Source of the DNA: Sclerodactyla briareus
Lineage: Eukaryota > Echinodermata > Holothuroidea > Dendrochirotida > Sclerodactylidae
Length of the DNA stretch: 64,000 nucleotides
Assembly: GCA_026419785.1 (NCBI GenBank)
Contig: JAODTK010001277.1
Coordinates: 1-64,000 of the forward strand
Direction of reading: 5' to 3'
Part shown: positions 47,027-59,100 of the stretch, in pieces
How positions within the stretch are numbered: position 1 is the stretch's first letter
Layout of the letters: the number at the start of each line of letters is the position of its first letter
Translations under genes and position numbers: made by a program
Notes under the pieces: generated by a model
Databases searched by the model: none
Told to the model about the DNA's origin: nothing
Seen by the model: only the letters and a program-made list of their open reading frames with translations

Positions 47027-47530
47027 ATTATGCAATTTTTTTCGCGCGCTCCGTGTGCGCCGGTCCATCCGATGACGACAGTATAAAATTTGGGTTAAGA
47101 ATTTTATGATCAGAAATTTGGAGTGGTTCCCGTACGCCGATGGCTGTTCCCTTCGATTCCACCATAGACCGTTCCGTAAACCCTGGATCCCACGCAAACA
47201 GACAAAAGCCAGCGTAGACAAGGCTAATAAAAAAAATACCATGGTGATACGCGGTAAATATCTTAGTATGCACAATGACACTTTGGTGGTCTGTCTTTCA
47301 ATCAAATCCAACATGGAGATGGGTCTTATTCGAGCCTGGCAATGCCGTTTCCGGCGATATGGAGGGTATTGAAAATTGAAATTTTCGTTGTACGCTCCAC
47401 GCAAACCAATGGTGGCGATCCACTTAGTGGATGGAAGAAGAAGCCAGACCAGGCGAGAAGAAACATTTTCCTGATGATCATGGTAATTTGAGAGACCTTC
47501 TTGTTTTCTTAAATCATCAACGTACGCCAT
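47027..47530 (-). CDS. Open frame of 168 codons, unknown
   Basis: A minus-strand frame starts MAYVDDLRKQEGLSNYHDHQ and continues through PSTKWIATIGLRGAYNENFN to a hydrophobic stretch ITMVFFLLALSTLAFVCL (about residues 105-122), with a stop near 47024. It is unusually long for this indel-ridden AT-rich region. An overlapping frame (47273-47028) also reads like protein (VYAGFCLFAWDPGFTERS), so a frame change inside a real exon is possible. No family is recognised. It may be a nested gene, an exon, or part of an unknown element. Confidence 0.3.
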
Positions 47531-47539
47531 GATTGTAAT

Positions 47540-48450
47540 TGAAGAGGTTATTCAACAGGGTTCTCACAGTTGTGTCACTATATTTGAATATCCACTCTAT
47601 AGTGTGGGAAAAGGTGAACAACGGAATAACTGGTATCCCTAAATTTGGGAACAGCATTTTGATTCCTGACTTCCCAGGCACACTGTTAGGGGTTACACGT
47701 ACCATGTTACATATCTGGGAAAACTTAGGCACCAGACTGCAGATTGGTTGCATCAATTACGATGGTTTACACCATATTCACAATTTCCAGATTAACTAGT
47801 AGATTCGCAGCACTGCAGATCGTTTGCAGCTGTCAGGTGGGTTACCTATGTTCTACAAACTTCTTGATTAACTCGTAGTACCTGCAGGACCATAGAGGAA
47901 ACTGCAGCTGTTAAGGGAGGGGGGAAAAGTGGGTGGGGGGGGGGGGGTTGTAAAACACTCACTGTCAAAAACTAACAATCTGTTCAAAAGTGAGCAGCAT
48001 TTCACAAATTCTCACCACCCTCCACCCAGATGTGAAGTATGGATTGTTTTCCTACTCTGTTGCTTACACCTTTAGGAGTCTTTACAACCCAACCAGGATC
48101 ATAGCCGTCTAGAGGGTTTTTTTTGGGGGGGGGGAGGGGAATTGTTGGGGGGAGGGAGGGGCAGGGAGGATCGTACACTTTTTCTCATGATGAGGTAAGG
48201 GGGGTGATAGATGAAGCCCCACTAGCAGGCCAACTAGTCGATTGTAGATCTCGAGCAGGAAGCTAGATTCCTCTATCTATGGAAGAGCGAATAAATAAAT
48301 ATGAGAATTCTCACGACTGAGCTTGTTTGATGTGAGGAGTACTTCCTGCGTACAGCAAACTGTTAGAAAAAATAGAAAATCGTTTCATCACAACATTCTA
48401 GGACCGAAAAATGTTACAAGACAGCTGTTGTGCATATTCACAAAACTTAT
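47540..48450. other. Intron, G-rich tracts, no gene
   Basis: It contains G runs at about 47937-47947 and a G-rich stretch at 48124-48170. Opposite-strand open frames of 79 and 86 codons (47517-47799) overlap each other and show no known domain. Confidence 0.45.
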
Positions 48451-48716
48451 GGGTTTGTGAATTGTGGAATACGACTACTTACCCATATTGCACTTTGCAC
48501 CCAACCCCCAAGCCATTGAACATCTGGCAAACTTTTTACAGTAGTAGGGCTGGCAACCCTATCGTCCTTCTTATTTTTTAGGCGAGGCGGTCCAAGGGAT
48601 TGAGGGAGAAGGCCCGCGATCCGACTAAGGAGGACGCCCCGTGAAGGCCCGGAAGTGGGGAGGTTTCTGGGGGGTACGTCCCCAATATGGGTAAGTTGCT
48701 AGTTAATATCCAAACC
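48451..48716 (+). mobile_element. GC-rich TIR family, short copy C
   Basis: The left terminus contains GGGTTTGTGAATTGTGGAAT and CTACTTACCCATATTG. The right, inverted, contains GGTTTGGATATTAACTAGC and AACTTACCCATATTG. Inside the left end lies the shared subterminal block: CATTGAACATCTGGCAAAC, ACAGTAGTAGGGCTGGCAA, CCCTATCGTCCTTCTTATT. This block matches, in inverse orientation, the right end of the large element that begins immediately next door. It is about 266 bp and noncoding, and looks like a MITE-sized derivative of the large copy. Confidence 0.82.
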
Positions 48717-49559
48717 AGTAAGTTTGTGACATCTATTTCACTTACTCAACTTACCCACATATTGAACTTTGCACCAGACTAGCCAGGGCCACTGGAGGCG
48801 GGTCCCGTGCCGTCACGAGAGGGGTGTGGCGGTTGTAGGATGCAGAGCGCCCTCGTGCCGGTAGCCTGAGACTGTGCTGGAGAAGCAGCATGAAACGAAC
48901 GTGTGTGGTTAACCCCACAGACGCTCGAATACCGTCTCCGCGAGAAGCGTAGCTCGGGAGAACGAGGAGGGCCGACTTCCGGATCAGTGACAACGGGTAG
49001 TGCACATGTGAACCGAGCGAAACCCCTGCTAAGAGATAGCGGCCTTGCACGGCTCTCTATCCCACGGACTGAGAAAGCCTTCGATGCCTGAGAGAAAAGC
49101 TGACTACTTAGGAAGAAGAGTTGAGTGTGTTAACGAACGAACTTCGTATTCAACCCAGGTAATGTGCCGTGACCGCACGGACACCACACCTGACTCCTCC
49201 AAACCGTGGATAGATTCCGACGGAGCAGAAGAGAGGGAAGTCTCTTGACGCGATGTGAACCGACCCACGGACCGCACGTGGGGTCGACCCCCCCACCGCC
49301 CTCGAAAGAGCTGGAACTGGTCGAATTGGCGAAAGGGTAGGTGCCGCGGCTGCGGACCGAAGGATTGGGGCGTGTACCAATCTGGCACGGGGAGGGCCTA
49401 AAGGGTCGGATCACGGGTGGGCCCACCCATCAGTGGGAGAGTCGATTGGGCTCAAGTGAGGCCAGAAGAAGGTCGGAGGCCCGATCCTATGCCGGTAGGG
49501 CCGGACCTCACTAGGAGGGCAGGGAGAGTCGGATTACGGCTATGGAAGCTCGGTATGAA

Positions 49560-49619
49560 CCAATCCCAGGGGATCGATGCCAAGGGAGCCGGCAGGAAGA
49601 GTTGGGACAGTGTCTGGAA

Positions 49620-49651
<32 letters not shown>

Positions 49652-50330
49652 GGGGGGGGGTTAGGCAGCTCGATCCTCGGCTCGGTTAGAGCTGCATCTC
49701 ACCAGGAGGGCAGGACAGAGTTGACCTGTCTGGTGAGCGGAGGGTCGATCCTCGGCTCTGTAGGGCGATCTCACACAGGAGGGCAGAGCGTCGGGCTCCG
49801 GCTATGCAAGCCGGGATGAGCGAACCACTGCGCAGGGGAGCTTGCTTGGTGCTTGAAGAGGCGAGCCGCTGGCTACAGGGGACGGGAAAGTCGAAACGCG
49901 GCTCGGGGGGGTTTGATCTGGACTCAGGAGATGTCACGGAGAGAAGTGGGATGAAGGCTCCGGAGGGGTCAGGTAGGGCAAACCCTCGGCCCGGGAAGAG
50001 CCGTCGGGCCCAGGCCGGATGATAGATGTCAGGACACGGAAACTGAAACCGGGCAGGGAAGGCCGACATCGGCTCGGGAGAGGCCCATCTAAATCGGAGG
50101 CCGAAGAAGTCCGACCCACAGCCCGGGAGAGGGTCGGAAGAGGTCGACAAGGCTCTAGACGGGCCCGACAGAGACGGTTCACGGCTCTGGAGAGCCTACC
50201 CACGGCACCGGAGGGCAGACCCGGTTGGGGAAGGCCGGGGTAGGACGGTTCACGGTCTGAAGGGCAGACCCGCTCTGGAGTCTTAGTGAGACAGTCCCGG
50301 CTAGGAACCGGAACACACCACACCACCGTG
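49560..50330. repeat. Degenerate GC-rich repeats inside element D
   Basis: Motifs 'CGGCTCGGGAGAG', 'GAGGGCAGA' and 'CGGCTcTGgAGAGC' recur every 50-70 bases with much divergence. A G run (about 49620-49650) interrupts them. This is a decayed array rather than coding sequence. Confidence 0.5.
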
Positions 50331-50395
50331 CACTCCGCTGATCAGAGCGGGTCGGCTAGGCCGGTCTGTAAAAGGGCCGGCTTTATGGAGCACGG

Positions 50396-50720
50396 CTACC
50401 TCGGGGTTAGAGGTTGACTCCGTAAATGGGCGGACGGTTTGTCTCTCAGCGAATGGGGCGGGTCGGTCGAGCGGAACGTGATGATTCAGGAAAAACGCGT
50501 CGCGTGAAGGTCGATGACTGCGTTGGTGGTAAGCCATGGGATCCAGGAGTAGACGGCAGAGGTCTGCAGAAAGCCACGCTAACTCGGGGTGTGAGCCGGC
50601 TGCTCGAAACGGGCCGTGGTTCGCTCTCAGCGGGAACAGGGCGGGTAGATCGAGCGACAGTGCATGGCTTGGGAAAGGCGTGCGACGTTGAAGGTATAAG
50701 GGTGAATGCGCCAACGAAGG
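50396..50720 (+). repeat. Diverged ~182-bp direct duplication in element D
   Basis: 'TACCTCGGGGTTAGAGG' ... 'CTCTCAGCGAATGGGGCGGG' ... 'TCGAGCGGAACG' at about 50396-50500 recurs as 'TAACTCGGGGTGTGAGCC' ... 'CTCTCAGCGGGAACAGGGCG' ... 'TCGAGCGACAG' at about 50578-50685. Confidence 0.65.
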
Positions 50721-52339
50721 AATAGGGTCAATGGAGAAGTAGGGACGAGACCTAACTCAGCGGAGAACGAGAACGCGGAACGTCGGCGAGACTGGCTACT
50801 CGTCAAGTAGGCATAACAAGGCGAGACGTAGTCGGCCAGCCCAAACTACGGCAGTATATGCCGGCGTTTCCGTCGTCTGAGCCCCCATATCTTCAGTAAG
50901 CTGTCTCTGTAGGCGAGCCCTCTAGAGTATCGGCTACGGAGCAGATGGAGCGAGAGTGGGGCCTGGTTACCGCAACCGAGGGAAGGTAGCCAAGTGCTTA
51001 TCTCCCCCGGTAGCAGTACGCTTGGAAGCCCGACCATGACCGGAATAAAGGACGTGGTCCTCAAATGGCAGCGGTTGTTACGTGTTACGTCGATAGTGGA
51101 GCCTGCAACCCTACGCCCCGGTGCTTCCCGCACGGGGGGGGGGGCGGCAGGCTAGATAGGAGTCCTTTCGCCTGCGAACAATAGTAGTCTTCCAGCATAC
51201 ATGGCCTCCGCGAAGCCTGCTGATTCTCTTTAAAAGAGATCCGAATCTGGCAGGGGTGGCGCTCTGGGTGGCGGCAGCAAACCACGCCGGTGACCCGAGC
51301 GGTCCATAGTCTACGCGAGGAGGCTTATACGTCTGACGTAGACGTTTGGGGGAGACTCAAGTCGGCTCCCTTCAGGGGACTAATTTATTCAGTCCCACTA
51401 GCCGCACTTCTTCGAAAGATCCCGCGAGGAGGCCCCGGCCCGCGATTGGATGGCTTTGGGAATGAAGCAAAGCCTTACCGAACGGGGCTGGCACCAGGAC
51501 CGGTGCGCTGTCCGTGCGGCCTTAAGTCACCCGCGCTCAAGTCGGACAGACGGGCCATGGATGACGGAGGGCAACGGAAACAACGAACGAGATTAGAGCC
51601 ATTGAAAGCAAACAGACAGTATGAAAGTCTGCTCCCGAAAGTAGTAACATGTAGGAGAGGGGACCGAGAACAGTCTCTGGCGATGCGGGACATGAACAAA
51701 GGTCCGTCGCTGAAAAAAAAAGAGGACCGCCAGCGCTAAGTCTCGCTCGAGGTTGATCGGGGATACCCAACGGCACCACTAACAAGGGGATGTGTCCATC
51801 CGACCCCTTGGGACTTCGGGGGTAATAGCCTCGCCGTATGGGTGTAGAACACACTGCCACTTGAGTCGCAATGTCCTGACAGAGAGACTCCGGCGGCTAC
51901 GGGCTGTTTCGGACGGATGCTCGTACCCCGGAGACCTCCGAGAGATCTCGGTATGGGGAGGAGTCCTGTCGTCTTCCCCCCCTCTTGCCGGAACCCAACA
52001 GCTGAAGTTCCGGAGGGGCCGTCGCGGCCTCACCTCCCCTAAGAGGAGGCCCGGGAGGGTCCGGGAGCGTCAAGCCGTACGCGCCCCGGAACGTCGGCCG
52101 TTCTAAACTGTCTGAAAAACCAGAACAACGGTTGAGAAACATCGCCCCGGAGGGCTCGCGGCTTGGCTATCCAATGTTAACTTCTCTGCCTAGCCGCTAT
52201 CCGAATCCGAAGCCCGCCGAGACACTTCTGGGAGATGTTGCGATGTATTGTTGTAGGCGTGCTGTAGGGCTTGGATGCATCCCTGGTCCCCTGGATCCCC
52301 GGTCCCCTGGCGCTGTGGTCTGACGCATGAGCGTACCGG

Positions 52340-52870
52340 CCCCCCTGCCGGATCCGCGGGCCGCGGGACCGGTCCCGAAACGCACTCGTCGGGGACCTCC
52401 GGGGCCGTTTAGAGGTGTAACCCCACCCATCGGAACGGCTGGGCCGGCCCCGACCTTGCATGTCGGGACCCCCGGGCCCCGTTCCCGAGGTTGTAACGGA
52501 CCAACCGTCTCGGGAAATGGCTGGGCCGGCCCCGACCCGACGCTTGTCGGGACCCCCGGGCGTCCCGAGGTTGTAACCACACCCCGATCGGACCCGGCTG
52601 GGCGGCCCCGACCTCTCTGTCGGGACCTCGGGCCGTCCCGAGGTGTAACGACACTCCGTCCGGACCCAGGCTGGGCGGAAACCGACCTCTCCTGTCGGGA
52701 CCCCGGGCCGTCCCGAGGCTGTAACGAAACCCAGTTAGGACCGGACAGGGCCGGCGCGGACCTAACCGTCGGGCTGGACCAGGCAAAAGAACGAGCCACC
52801 CCGATGCGTCGGCCCGACCTCCACTGTAGGACATCAGGACCGATCTTGAGGTGTAACGACACCCCGTTTA
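52340..52870. repeat. ~75-bp hairpin repeat array in element D, ~7 copies
   Basis: GTCGGGACC recurs near 52388, 52462, 52546, 52619, 52694 and 52768. Each unit has a CCCGACCT...GTCGGGACC hairpin, a CCCGGGCCGTCCCGAGG block and a GTAACGACACC spacer. Spacing is 73 to 84 bases. The self-complementary GC-rich units resemble ribosomal spacer enhancers in style, but no rRNA sequence is present. Confidence 0.85.
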
Positions 52871-53249
52871 GGGTCCGGCGCGGAGGGGGGAAGGGACCAG
52901 CAAGAGCGGCCTAATCGAGTCGAGACGAGCAACCTCGGCCCGCCCCGACGGATTTAGGTCATGCTACCCAGGCTCATGCCTGTGGGACTTACGCGTGCTA
53001 AAGAGACCTGCCCACGGAGCCCCGGAAGGGGCAAGCTCGGGAACGGTCCCTTTCTTCGAGCGCCCCCATATCACTGGGTCTTCTGTGCCGTCGGTAGGTA
53101 GTCTCGTTAGACAAGGCGGACGGGGCCTCACAGCGTTCCCTCTGTCCCCAGGTAGCGATATTATGCCGGAAGTCCGGTAAGCGACACAACTTTCCGTATC
53201 CTGCGGAAGGGAACTCCCGTACGGAAAATCCTTCAGGAGTATAACTCCT

Positions 53250-53960
53250 CCCGAACGATATTACAATAACAATATCACGATAGGGAATCAATTCCGGACA
53301 TATCATGGAATGTGATATGTATCATACGAGTGTATTGCGTATAGATGATACAAAATTACATAAATCAGCGATACGGAAACTATTTATTCAAGGGGATTAC
53401 TCATCCCGCACGCATATACAATCACAATCACAACATAGGAATCACTTCCTTGACATGAATGTGATATGTGATAATACGAGGTATTGCAGGCTAAGATTAT
53501 ACCAAAATACATAACATCAGCCGAGAACGAAAACGGATGAAATGTGATATTATAATACGAGTGTATTGCCAGAGGTATTAGGATTATACCAAAATACTAA
53601 ACAACAGCGATAACCGACCAGTACCCCATTAGTGATATCACAGTAGGAATCATTCAGACCTGATATGCGAGATGTATAATACTAGTGTTATGCGGTAAAG
53701 ACTATACAAATTACATCACGGCCGGTTAACAATATCACCAAAGAATCACTTCCGACATGATAAGCGAAATTGTCATAGCCGAGTGTCTTGCAGTATAAGA
53801 ATATACCAAATACAAACCCTCCAGCCGATAAGGAACGGTATACAAAAGCAAATATCACAAGACAGGAATCACTTCCGGAATGATGATGCGACAGTCATAA
53901 ACGTAGTGTATTGCAGTAAGACTATACAAAAACAAAGTAATCGGCCGGGGGTAACGAAAC
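53250..53960. repeat. ~115-bp repeat array in element D, ~6 copies
   Basis: Units contain 'AATATCACnATAGGAATCAC', 'TTCCGGACATGATATG', 'TAATACGAGTGTATTGCAG' and 'ACTATACCAAAATACATAA', spaced about 80 to 150 bases by indels. It is AT-richer than the rest of the element. Confidence 0.8.
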
Positions 53961-54640
53961 TAAGCGAAAAGACGAGTTAACTTAGAATCAGCCAAGTTAA
54001 CGAACAAAGTATCCACCATTCCCACGCTCTCACCAGTCTTGCGTAACATTCCCTAGCCGCCGCGCGCGGAGAGAGAGACACACCCCCCCAGGAGAAGGGG
54101 ACAGGGAGCGGAAGGGGGAAAAACCAAGGAAGGAGGGAGGGAGGGAAGGGGGGGAAGGGCTCAGCTAGGGAAAGAACAGGACAACCGTCCAGCTACTGAC
54201 CGAACACAATCGGGAGCCCACCCACCCGCGTGTGGTAGGCTACGGGGGAAGCCATCCACAACCCTATTGTGCTAGGACCAGCTTAGGCTAAATATGACTT
54301 ACGCAAAACGGGACTCGAGCGGGAGAAAAATCCCAAACCAATATCACGCAAAACGCTAAGGATAAACATATCCTGATAGATGACGTCGGAAGAAAAATGC
54401 TCCTAGCAAGATTGTGAATGTCGATTGAAAGCAGTGGGTGATTTTCGGCGATGAAAATCGATGAAATTCGTAGCCAAGATGCTCATGAACGTTAAACGTT
54501 CAACTGGCAAACTGAGAAGGACGATAGGTTTGCCAGCCCGGACTACTGTTAAAAATTGCCAGATGTCAATGGCGCGGGGTGGGGTTTGTAAAGTTGCCAT
54601 ATGGGGTAAGTTGAGTAGTGAAATGGTGACAATGTTTGTC

Positions 54641-55890
54641 GAGGCATTAAAACAAAAAAGTAAAACTGCCCCAAGGAGGGGGTCTTGGCTATTATGAGCC
54701 TTAGCAAGGCAGGCAGTTCCTATGGCAGGGAGGGGATAGGGGGATCATCCGGAAACAGGGATTGCATGCCCAACACACAGAAAAGAACCTCTGCAGATCG
54801 GGAGGCCAGACGCTTTGGACCAGGGGTCCTAATTTCTTCAAGCTTGCACTAGTAAAAGAAGTGCTTTTCCTCAAGGGCTCAGAATCGGTACAATCATAAT
54901 GGACCTCTCAAACATATTGTTCTAAAGCATGCCTAGAGCATCATGGCACTCAAATATAGTTGTTTGTTTCAAAGGGGTGGGAAGCACTTACCATCACAAC
55001 GGATTTAAATCATGATTCTGCTATTTGGACACTATTTTTATTTTCAATTTATTGCTCCCATCATGCTCCTCTCTTCAACTGTTTAAATACTGAAAATTAT
55101 GGAAGAGCCATGCAAGAAGCGATATATAAACATAAATAGCATTTCAATTTATGGATGTGAAAATCTGTTCAGTAATTAATGAAGGGCAATACATTCAGTT
55201 GGGAATGAATAAATGCTCATTTGTAAATTATTATAGAAATCCATTCTGGACTACATTGGACAAATTAATGCTCTGTTTTCATAGGCGTGTTTAGATGAGG
55301 GATAAATTTTATTATCACTCGGTACGTCCAGAGTTGCTTCTGATCCCGAAAATAGATTAATATTAGCATTGTAAAAATAACCAAACAGTTTACAATTTAA
55401 AAAAAATCATCCCCAAAACCAGAACATAGCTTTATGATCTATTTTTACTCTCCAATTTGAAAATGTGATTTTCAAAAACTGTAGCAAATCGGATGCTGAA
55501 ATTTATAGCTCATCCCAAACAGGTGATGAATATCATCTTAACTATGTGGAAGGTGGTTAAGCCAAAACCAGCCTATTATGACAACAGAGTAGAGAACATT
55601 GCTGGATTTATTAAAGTTGTCTATACTATGATATAACAGGCATGTTAAATATGTATAATGGTAGCAAGTACCAATGCTCACCACTCCTAAGCGGGTAAGG
55701 GGTATAGACGGAGAGGGGATTCCCCCCATAGCTATTAGGGATTCCCCCCATCGACTTAGCATTGTCACACTCTTTCAAAAGGTGTTTTACTATGTTATTG
55801 TTTTTCTATTTCCTGGCAGGAGGGGGGCGTAAAAAAATTTGAAAAGTTTTCTTGACTGTGGAGCATGTAAAGCTTGTCCGACAGATCACC
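54641..55890. other. AT-rich intron spacer between TIR elements
   Basis: Returns to ordinary AT-rich intron composition between the giant copy D and short copy B. No exon or other element was seen. Confidence 0.55.
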
Positions 55891-55895
55891 AAAAA

Positions 55896-56171
55896 AGAAT
55901 AGGTTTTCGGAATCTGTGAATTTAAGAATACTCACCCCACATGGAACTATGCACCCACCCCTTGCCACGTCCAGCTTCTGGCAAGAACACAAAATGCGGG
56001 GGTAGGCCATCCCATCGCCCTTCCAATTTTACCAGGCTAGGCGTCAACCGGAGAGGGCTCAGAGCCCGAAGGGTGCGCACGTGATGGCAGGAAGCGCGGA
56101 CAGGAAGGGCGCGGGGGAAAATCCATGTGGGGTAAGAATTCATAAATTCACAGATTCCCCAAACCTGTTCT
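55896..56171 (+). mobile_element. GC-rich TIR family, short copy B
   Basis: Inverted ends of about 50 bases: the left has AGAATAGGTTTTCGGAATCT then GTGAATTTAAGAATACTCACCCC; the right, inverted, has AGAACAGGTTTGGGGAATCT then GTGAATTTATGAATTCTTACCCC. Just inside the left end is CCAGCTTCTGGCAAGAACAC then CCCATCGCCCTTCCAATTTT and ACCAGG, the same subterminal block as in copy A. The right arm is CpG-rich. It is noncoding, about 276 bp. Confidence 0.85.
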
Positions 56172-59100
56172 GTTTGGGTGCACCAATCCTAACTCATTAT
56201 TCAACTTACCCCACAGGCTAGCACAGATTAGCACAGGGACCGGCGGGGGCGGGTGAGTGCCATCCCGCTGTTTTAGTCTGAGGGTGGACGTTCACGGAAC
56301 AAGTTCTGACGACACCAATTAACATCAGTCGTTAGAGCCATAACCCCTGTGGTGCTCGGCCGGGATGCATGGCCGAGGTCACCACCGGGGAAGGACCTCG
56401 CCAGGCCTCCGGCCGCAGAGACCCGGGGCAGGCCAGCCGAAAACGCGACTCACGCGGTGGTATCAGTCCACCGGGGGAGCGGAGTTCCAGGCGAGCGTGG
56501 TCGCGTCCCGACGCGCTCGCTCCGCGTCAACCGTCCCCAAGCTGCGCCGGGAACCACAAAAACTTGCTTGACGTCGAGTCAAGAATGAAAACGAGTCTTC
56601 GGCCGGACCTCTAACGCGGCACAACTGCGATAGCATCGAGCCATGCTTCCGCATCGAACGGTATGGGTGGAGACCCCAAGAGGAGAGCGGCGTTTAGAAA
56701 AAAGCGCCACCACGCTTGTACCCTGAAGGCCCGCATCCGCAGCGCCCGCTGGGGAAAAAAAGGGGGGCCCAAGCAGCAGCGGCACCCAGTTCCCAAATGT
56801 CACTCAGCGGCGGCTGGGTGACATGAGCCCAGAGGAGACAAAGGGTTGATTAGCGATTGCTGCGGCTACTGCTGCCTGCTGTTGTGGGAACTCCCCAAGG
56901 CTCTCTGGAGTCTGGTCCCAGCGGCGAGCGCTCCCCCTCGAGGAGACGCGTGGACGCAGGACCGGGGGTGACCTGGCCTACGCCGCTTCCTTCGCCGCTC
57001 GAAAATGGCGCCGGCCCGAAGCTGGGTCAGTGTTCGGTAGACGCAGAAGGGGGTGGAGAGGCTGCGGCCGGGGCCGCGAGCTGGTTGGTTGGCTCCAGCT
57101 TGGTATAGTCGGCCGGGAGGACTGCTGCTCCCGTCCCTGTCTGACTGTACACGCGCGGTGGGCACAGCTCTGGCTGTGGAGGGAGGCCAGGAGAACTGCC
57201 CGCAGGGAGCCATGAGACCACCTGGAACAAGGAGATGCACACCCGGGGGCGATCCAAAAGGACATCCAGGGTTTTGCTCGTTGCACTGGCCGACGGCTGC
57301 TGCTGCTGCACGGACCGTGCCGTTGCTTCCAGCTGGGCCCCTGGATTCCGAAGCCATGCCATTTGCAGCACCATACTCACCCTCCATTTCTGTTCTGTTC
57401 CGAGCCGCGAGTCCAGTCTTCAACTGTGCTCATGAGTTTTCTGAGCCGTGATCCACTCTTCCGAGCAGCGATTGGCCCTGTATTCATGGGCGGGTTCTAG
57501 CAAGTCACGGCCGGCTTAGCGGGCCGCGAGCGGGCTCAGAACCGTCGCGGCTCTGCCGATACGTAGCTCTACTGAGCCGTGACTGGCTCTACCGGACCCA
57601 TGGGGGGGGCCGGGCCAGCTACTACCGGGTTCAGGGCCAGTACAAGTGAGCCGCAGGTCGGCCCTGCCGTGGGCCCCTCTGCCAACCGGGGAGGTTGGGT
57701 CGCCCGAGCCAACGATTTGTGTGGATTTTGGCGGCCATCTCGCGGGCTTGATTCCGCGGGCGGTCCCTAGAGGACATCATGAAGGCCTTGCCGAGCATGG
57801 GCCGGCTCTGCGAGCGCGGGGTCGCTCTACCGAGCCTGGAGTGGCTTCCGACTGAGCCGTGTGGACCGGCATCTATGTGAGCCATGGGTGTAGGTCTGCC
57901 ATGCATGGTTTCGTCAGACTCTGCCGAGCAGTGGGTCCGCTCTGCCGAGCCATGGACCGGCGTCTGCCAGGCCGTGGGTCGGCGCTGTCTGGCTGTGGCT
58001 CGGCTCCGCGTGAGCAATTTGGTCCCGGCTCTGCCGAGTCGCTTGGTGGTCAGCTCTATCGTTAGCCGTAGGTCGGCTCGCCGAGCCTGGCTTGGCATCT
58101 ACCGAGCCGTTTTTGGTGGACCCTCCCAGCAGACTCTGCCGAGCCGGAACGGCGATGCCGAGCCGGTGGCCCCGGCTGTACGAGCGTTAGATGGCTCAAT
58201 ACCGGAGCGTGGTCGGCTCGAGGCTCTGCCGAGCGTGGGTCAGCGATCTGGCTCTCGGCCAGGCAACGCCGGGACAGCCCGTCGCCCCAGCTCACCGACG
58301 GCGGATGCCGCGGCGGCAGGCGTGTCGCCCGCAGAGGGGCCCGGGCGCAGACAAGGCGACACGGGAGATTCTCCCAGGGGGCCTAAGAGCATTATGCGAG
58401 GCCGCCAACGGGGCCATAACCGGTCTTCTCGGCGGCTCGCCCGCTCCGCGGCGCCTGGAAAAAGGCTTGCAGCTCTCTAGCATCTTCCTGGAGGCATGGT
58501 CCCGCCGGACGTCGTCCTGGCCTGGCGCCGTCTCCCTTAGCGTTGGCGGTGAACCTGAAGTCGCAGTTTGTTGGAGTTTCGCGGACGCATCTGGTCCGTC
58601 CCGAGTTGGTCCCCAGCCCGCTGGTAACCCCTCCCCGGCTCCAGTATCTTCGAATCCCCAGGCCCTGAGGGTGGTAATTTTCCCAGGCCCGGTTGAGACA
58701 CCGCCCCCCGGTATACGGGAACAAAACAGCACACCGCCGCGGCAACTAACCACGGCCTCCACGAGCCACCGGGACATCCGGTATCCAAAGCTCGGATAAT
58801 CCCTAAAACGACCCGCTGTATTAACTACGATCACACCAATCCACGGAACGTCCGTAGCCAAGGCCTCGTTAATGATGAATGACGACCACAGCACAAGGAG
58901 CTGTGCTGGAATTTTCCGTGAGAGAAATGGAAGTTACGTGAATCAAAACAATTCTCCCACGGCCAAAAATCTTGTTATGCTACACGAAGATTCGAAGCAT
59001 CCTCCGTAGAAAAACTAAGAAATCTACTGGGAATGACACGGCGACCATACTTTTGGCCGCGCGTCCCCCGAGGGAAAGTTTTCCGAATTCCCCCGCGCAA

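Larger units (their letters stand above)
48721..54640 (-). mobile_element. GC-rich TIR family, giant copy D (~5.9 kb)
   Basis: The left terminus has TTGTGACATCTATTTCACTT then ACTCAACTTACCCACATATTG. The right terminus, inverted, has TTGTCACCATTTCACT then ACTCAACTTACCCCATATGG. The right end carries the family's subterminal block (inverted: CATTGACATCTGGCAATTTT, AACAGTAGTCCGGGCTGGCA, AACCTATCGTCCTTCTCAG), so the element is drawn on the minus strand. The interior is strongly GC- and CpG-rich in an AT-rich intron. It consists largely of tandem subrepeats, annotated separately. Open frames up to about 220 codons occur on both strands at the same place, as expected from GC-rich stop-poor DNA. No transposase signature was seen and no target duplication was identified. 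Confidence 0.82.

Noticed and set aside
49417-49819. Gly-rich frames over the G run at 49620
   Set aside because: The frames are carried by a homopolymer of uncertain length.
52197-52914. Open frames of about 195-221 codons on both strands in element D
   Set aside because: They overlap each other on opposite strands within a tandem GC-rich hairpin array; the open frames follow from low stop-codon density, and the peptides are Gly/Pro/Arg repeats.
57884-58894. Three overlapping frames of about 200 codons in element E
   Set aside because: Both strands are open at once, with no domain, in GC-rich repeat DNA.
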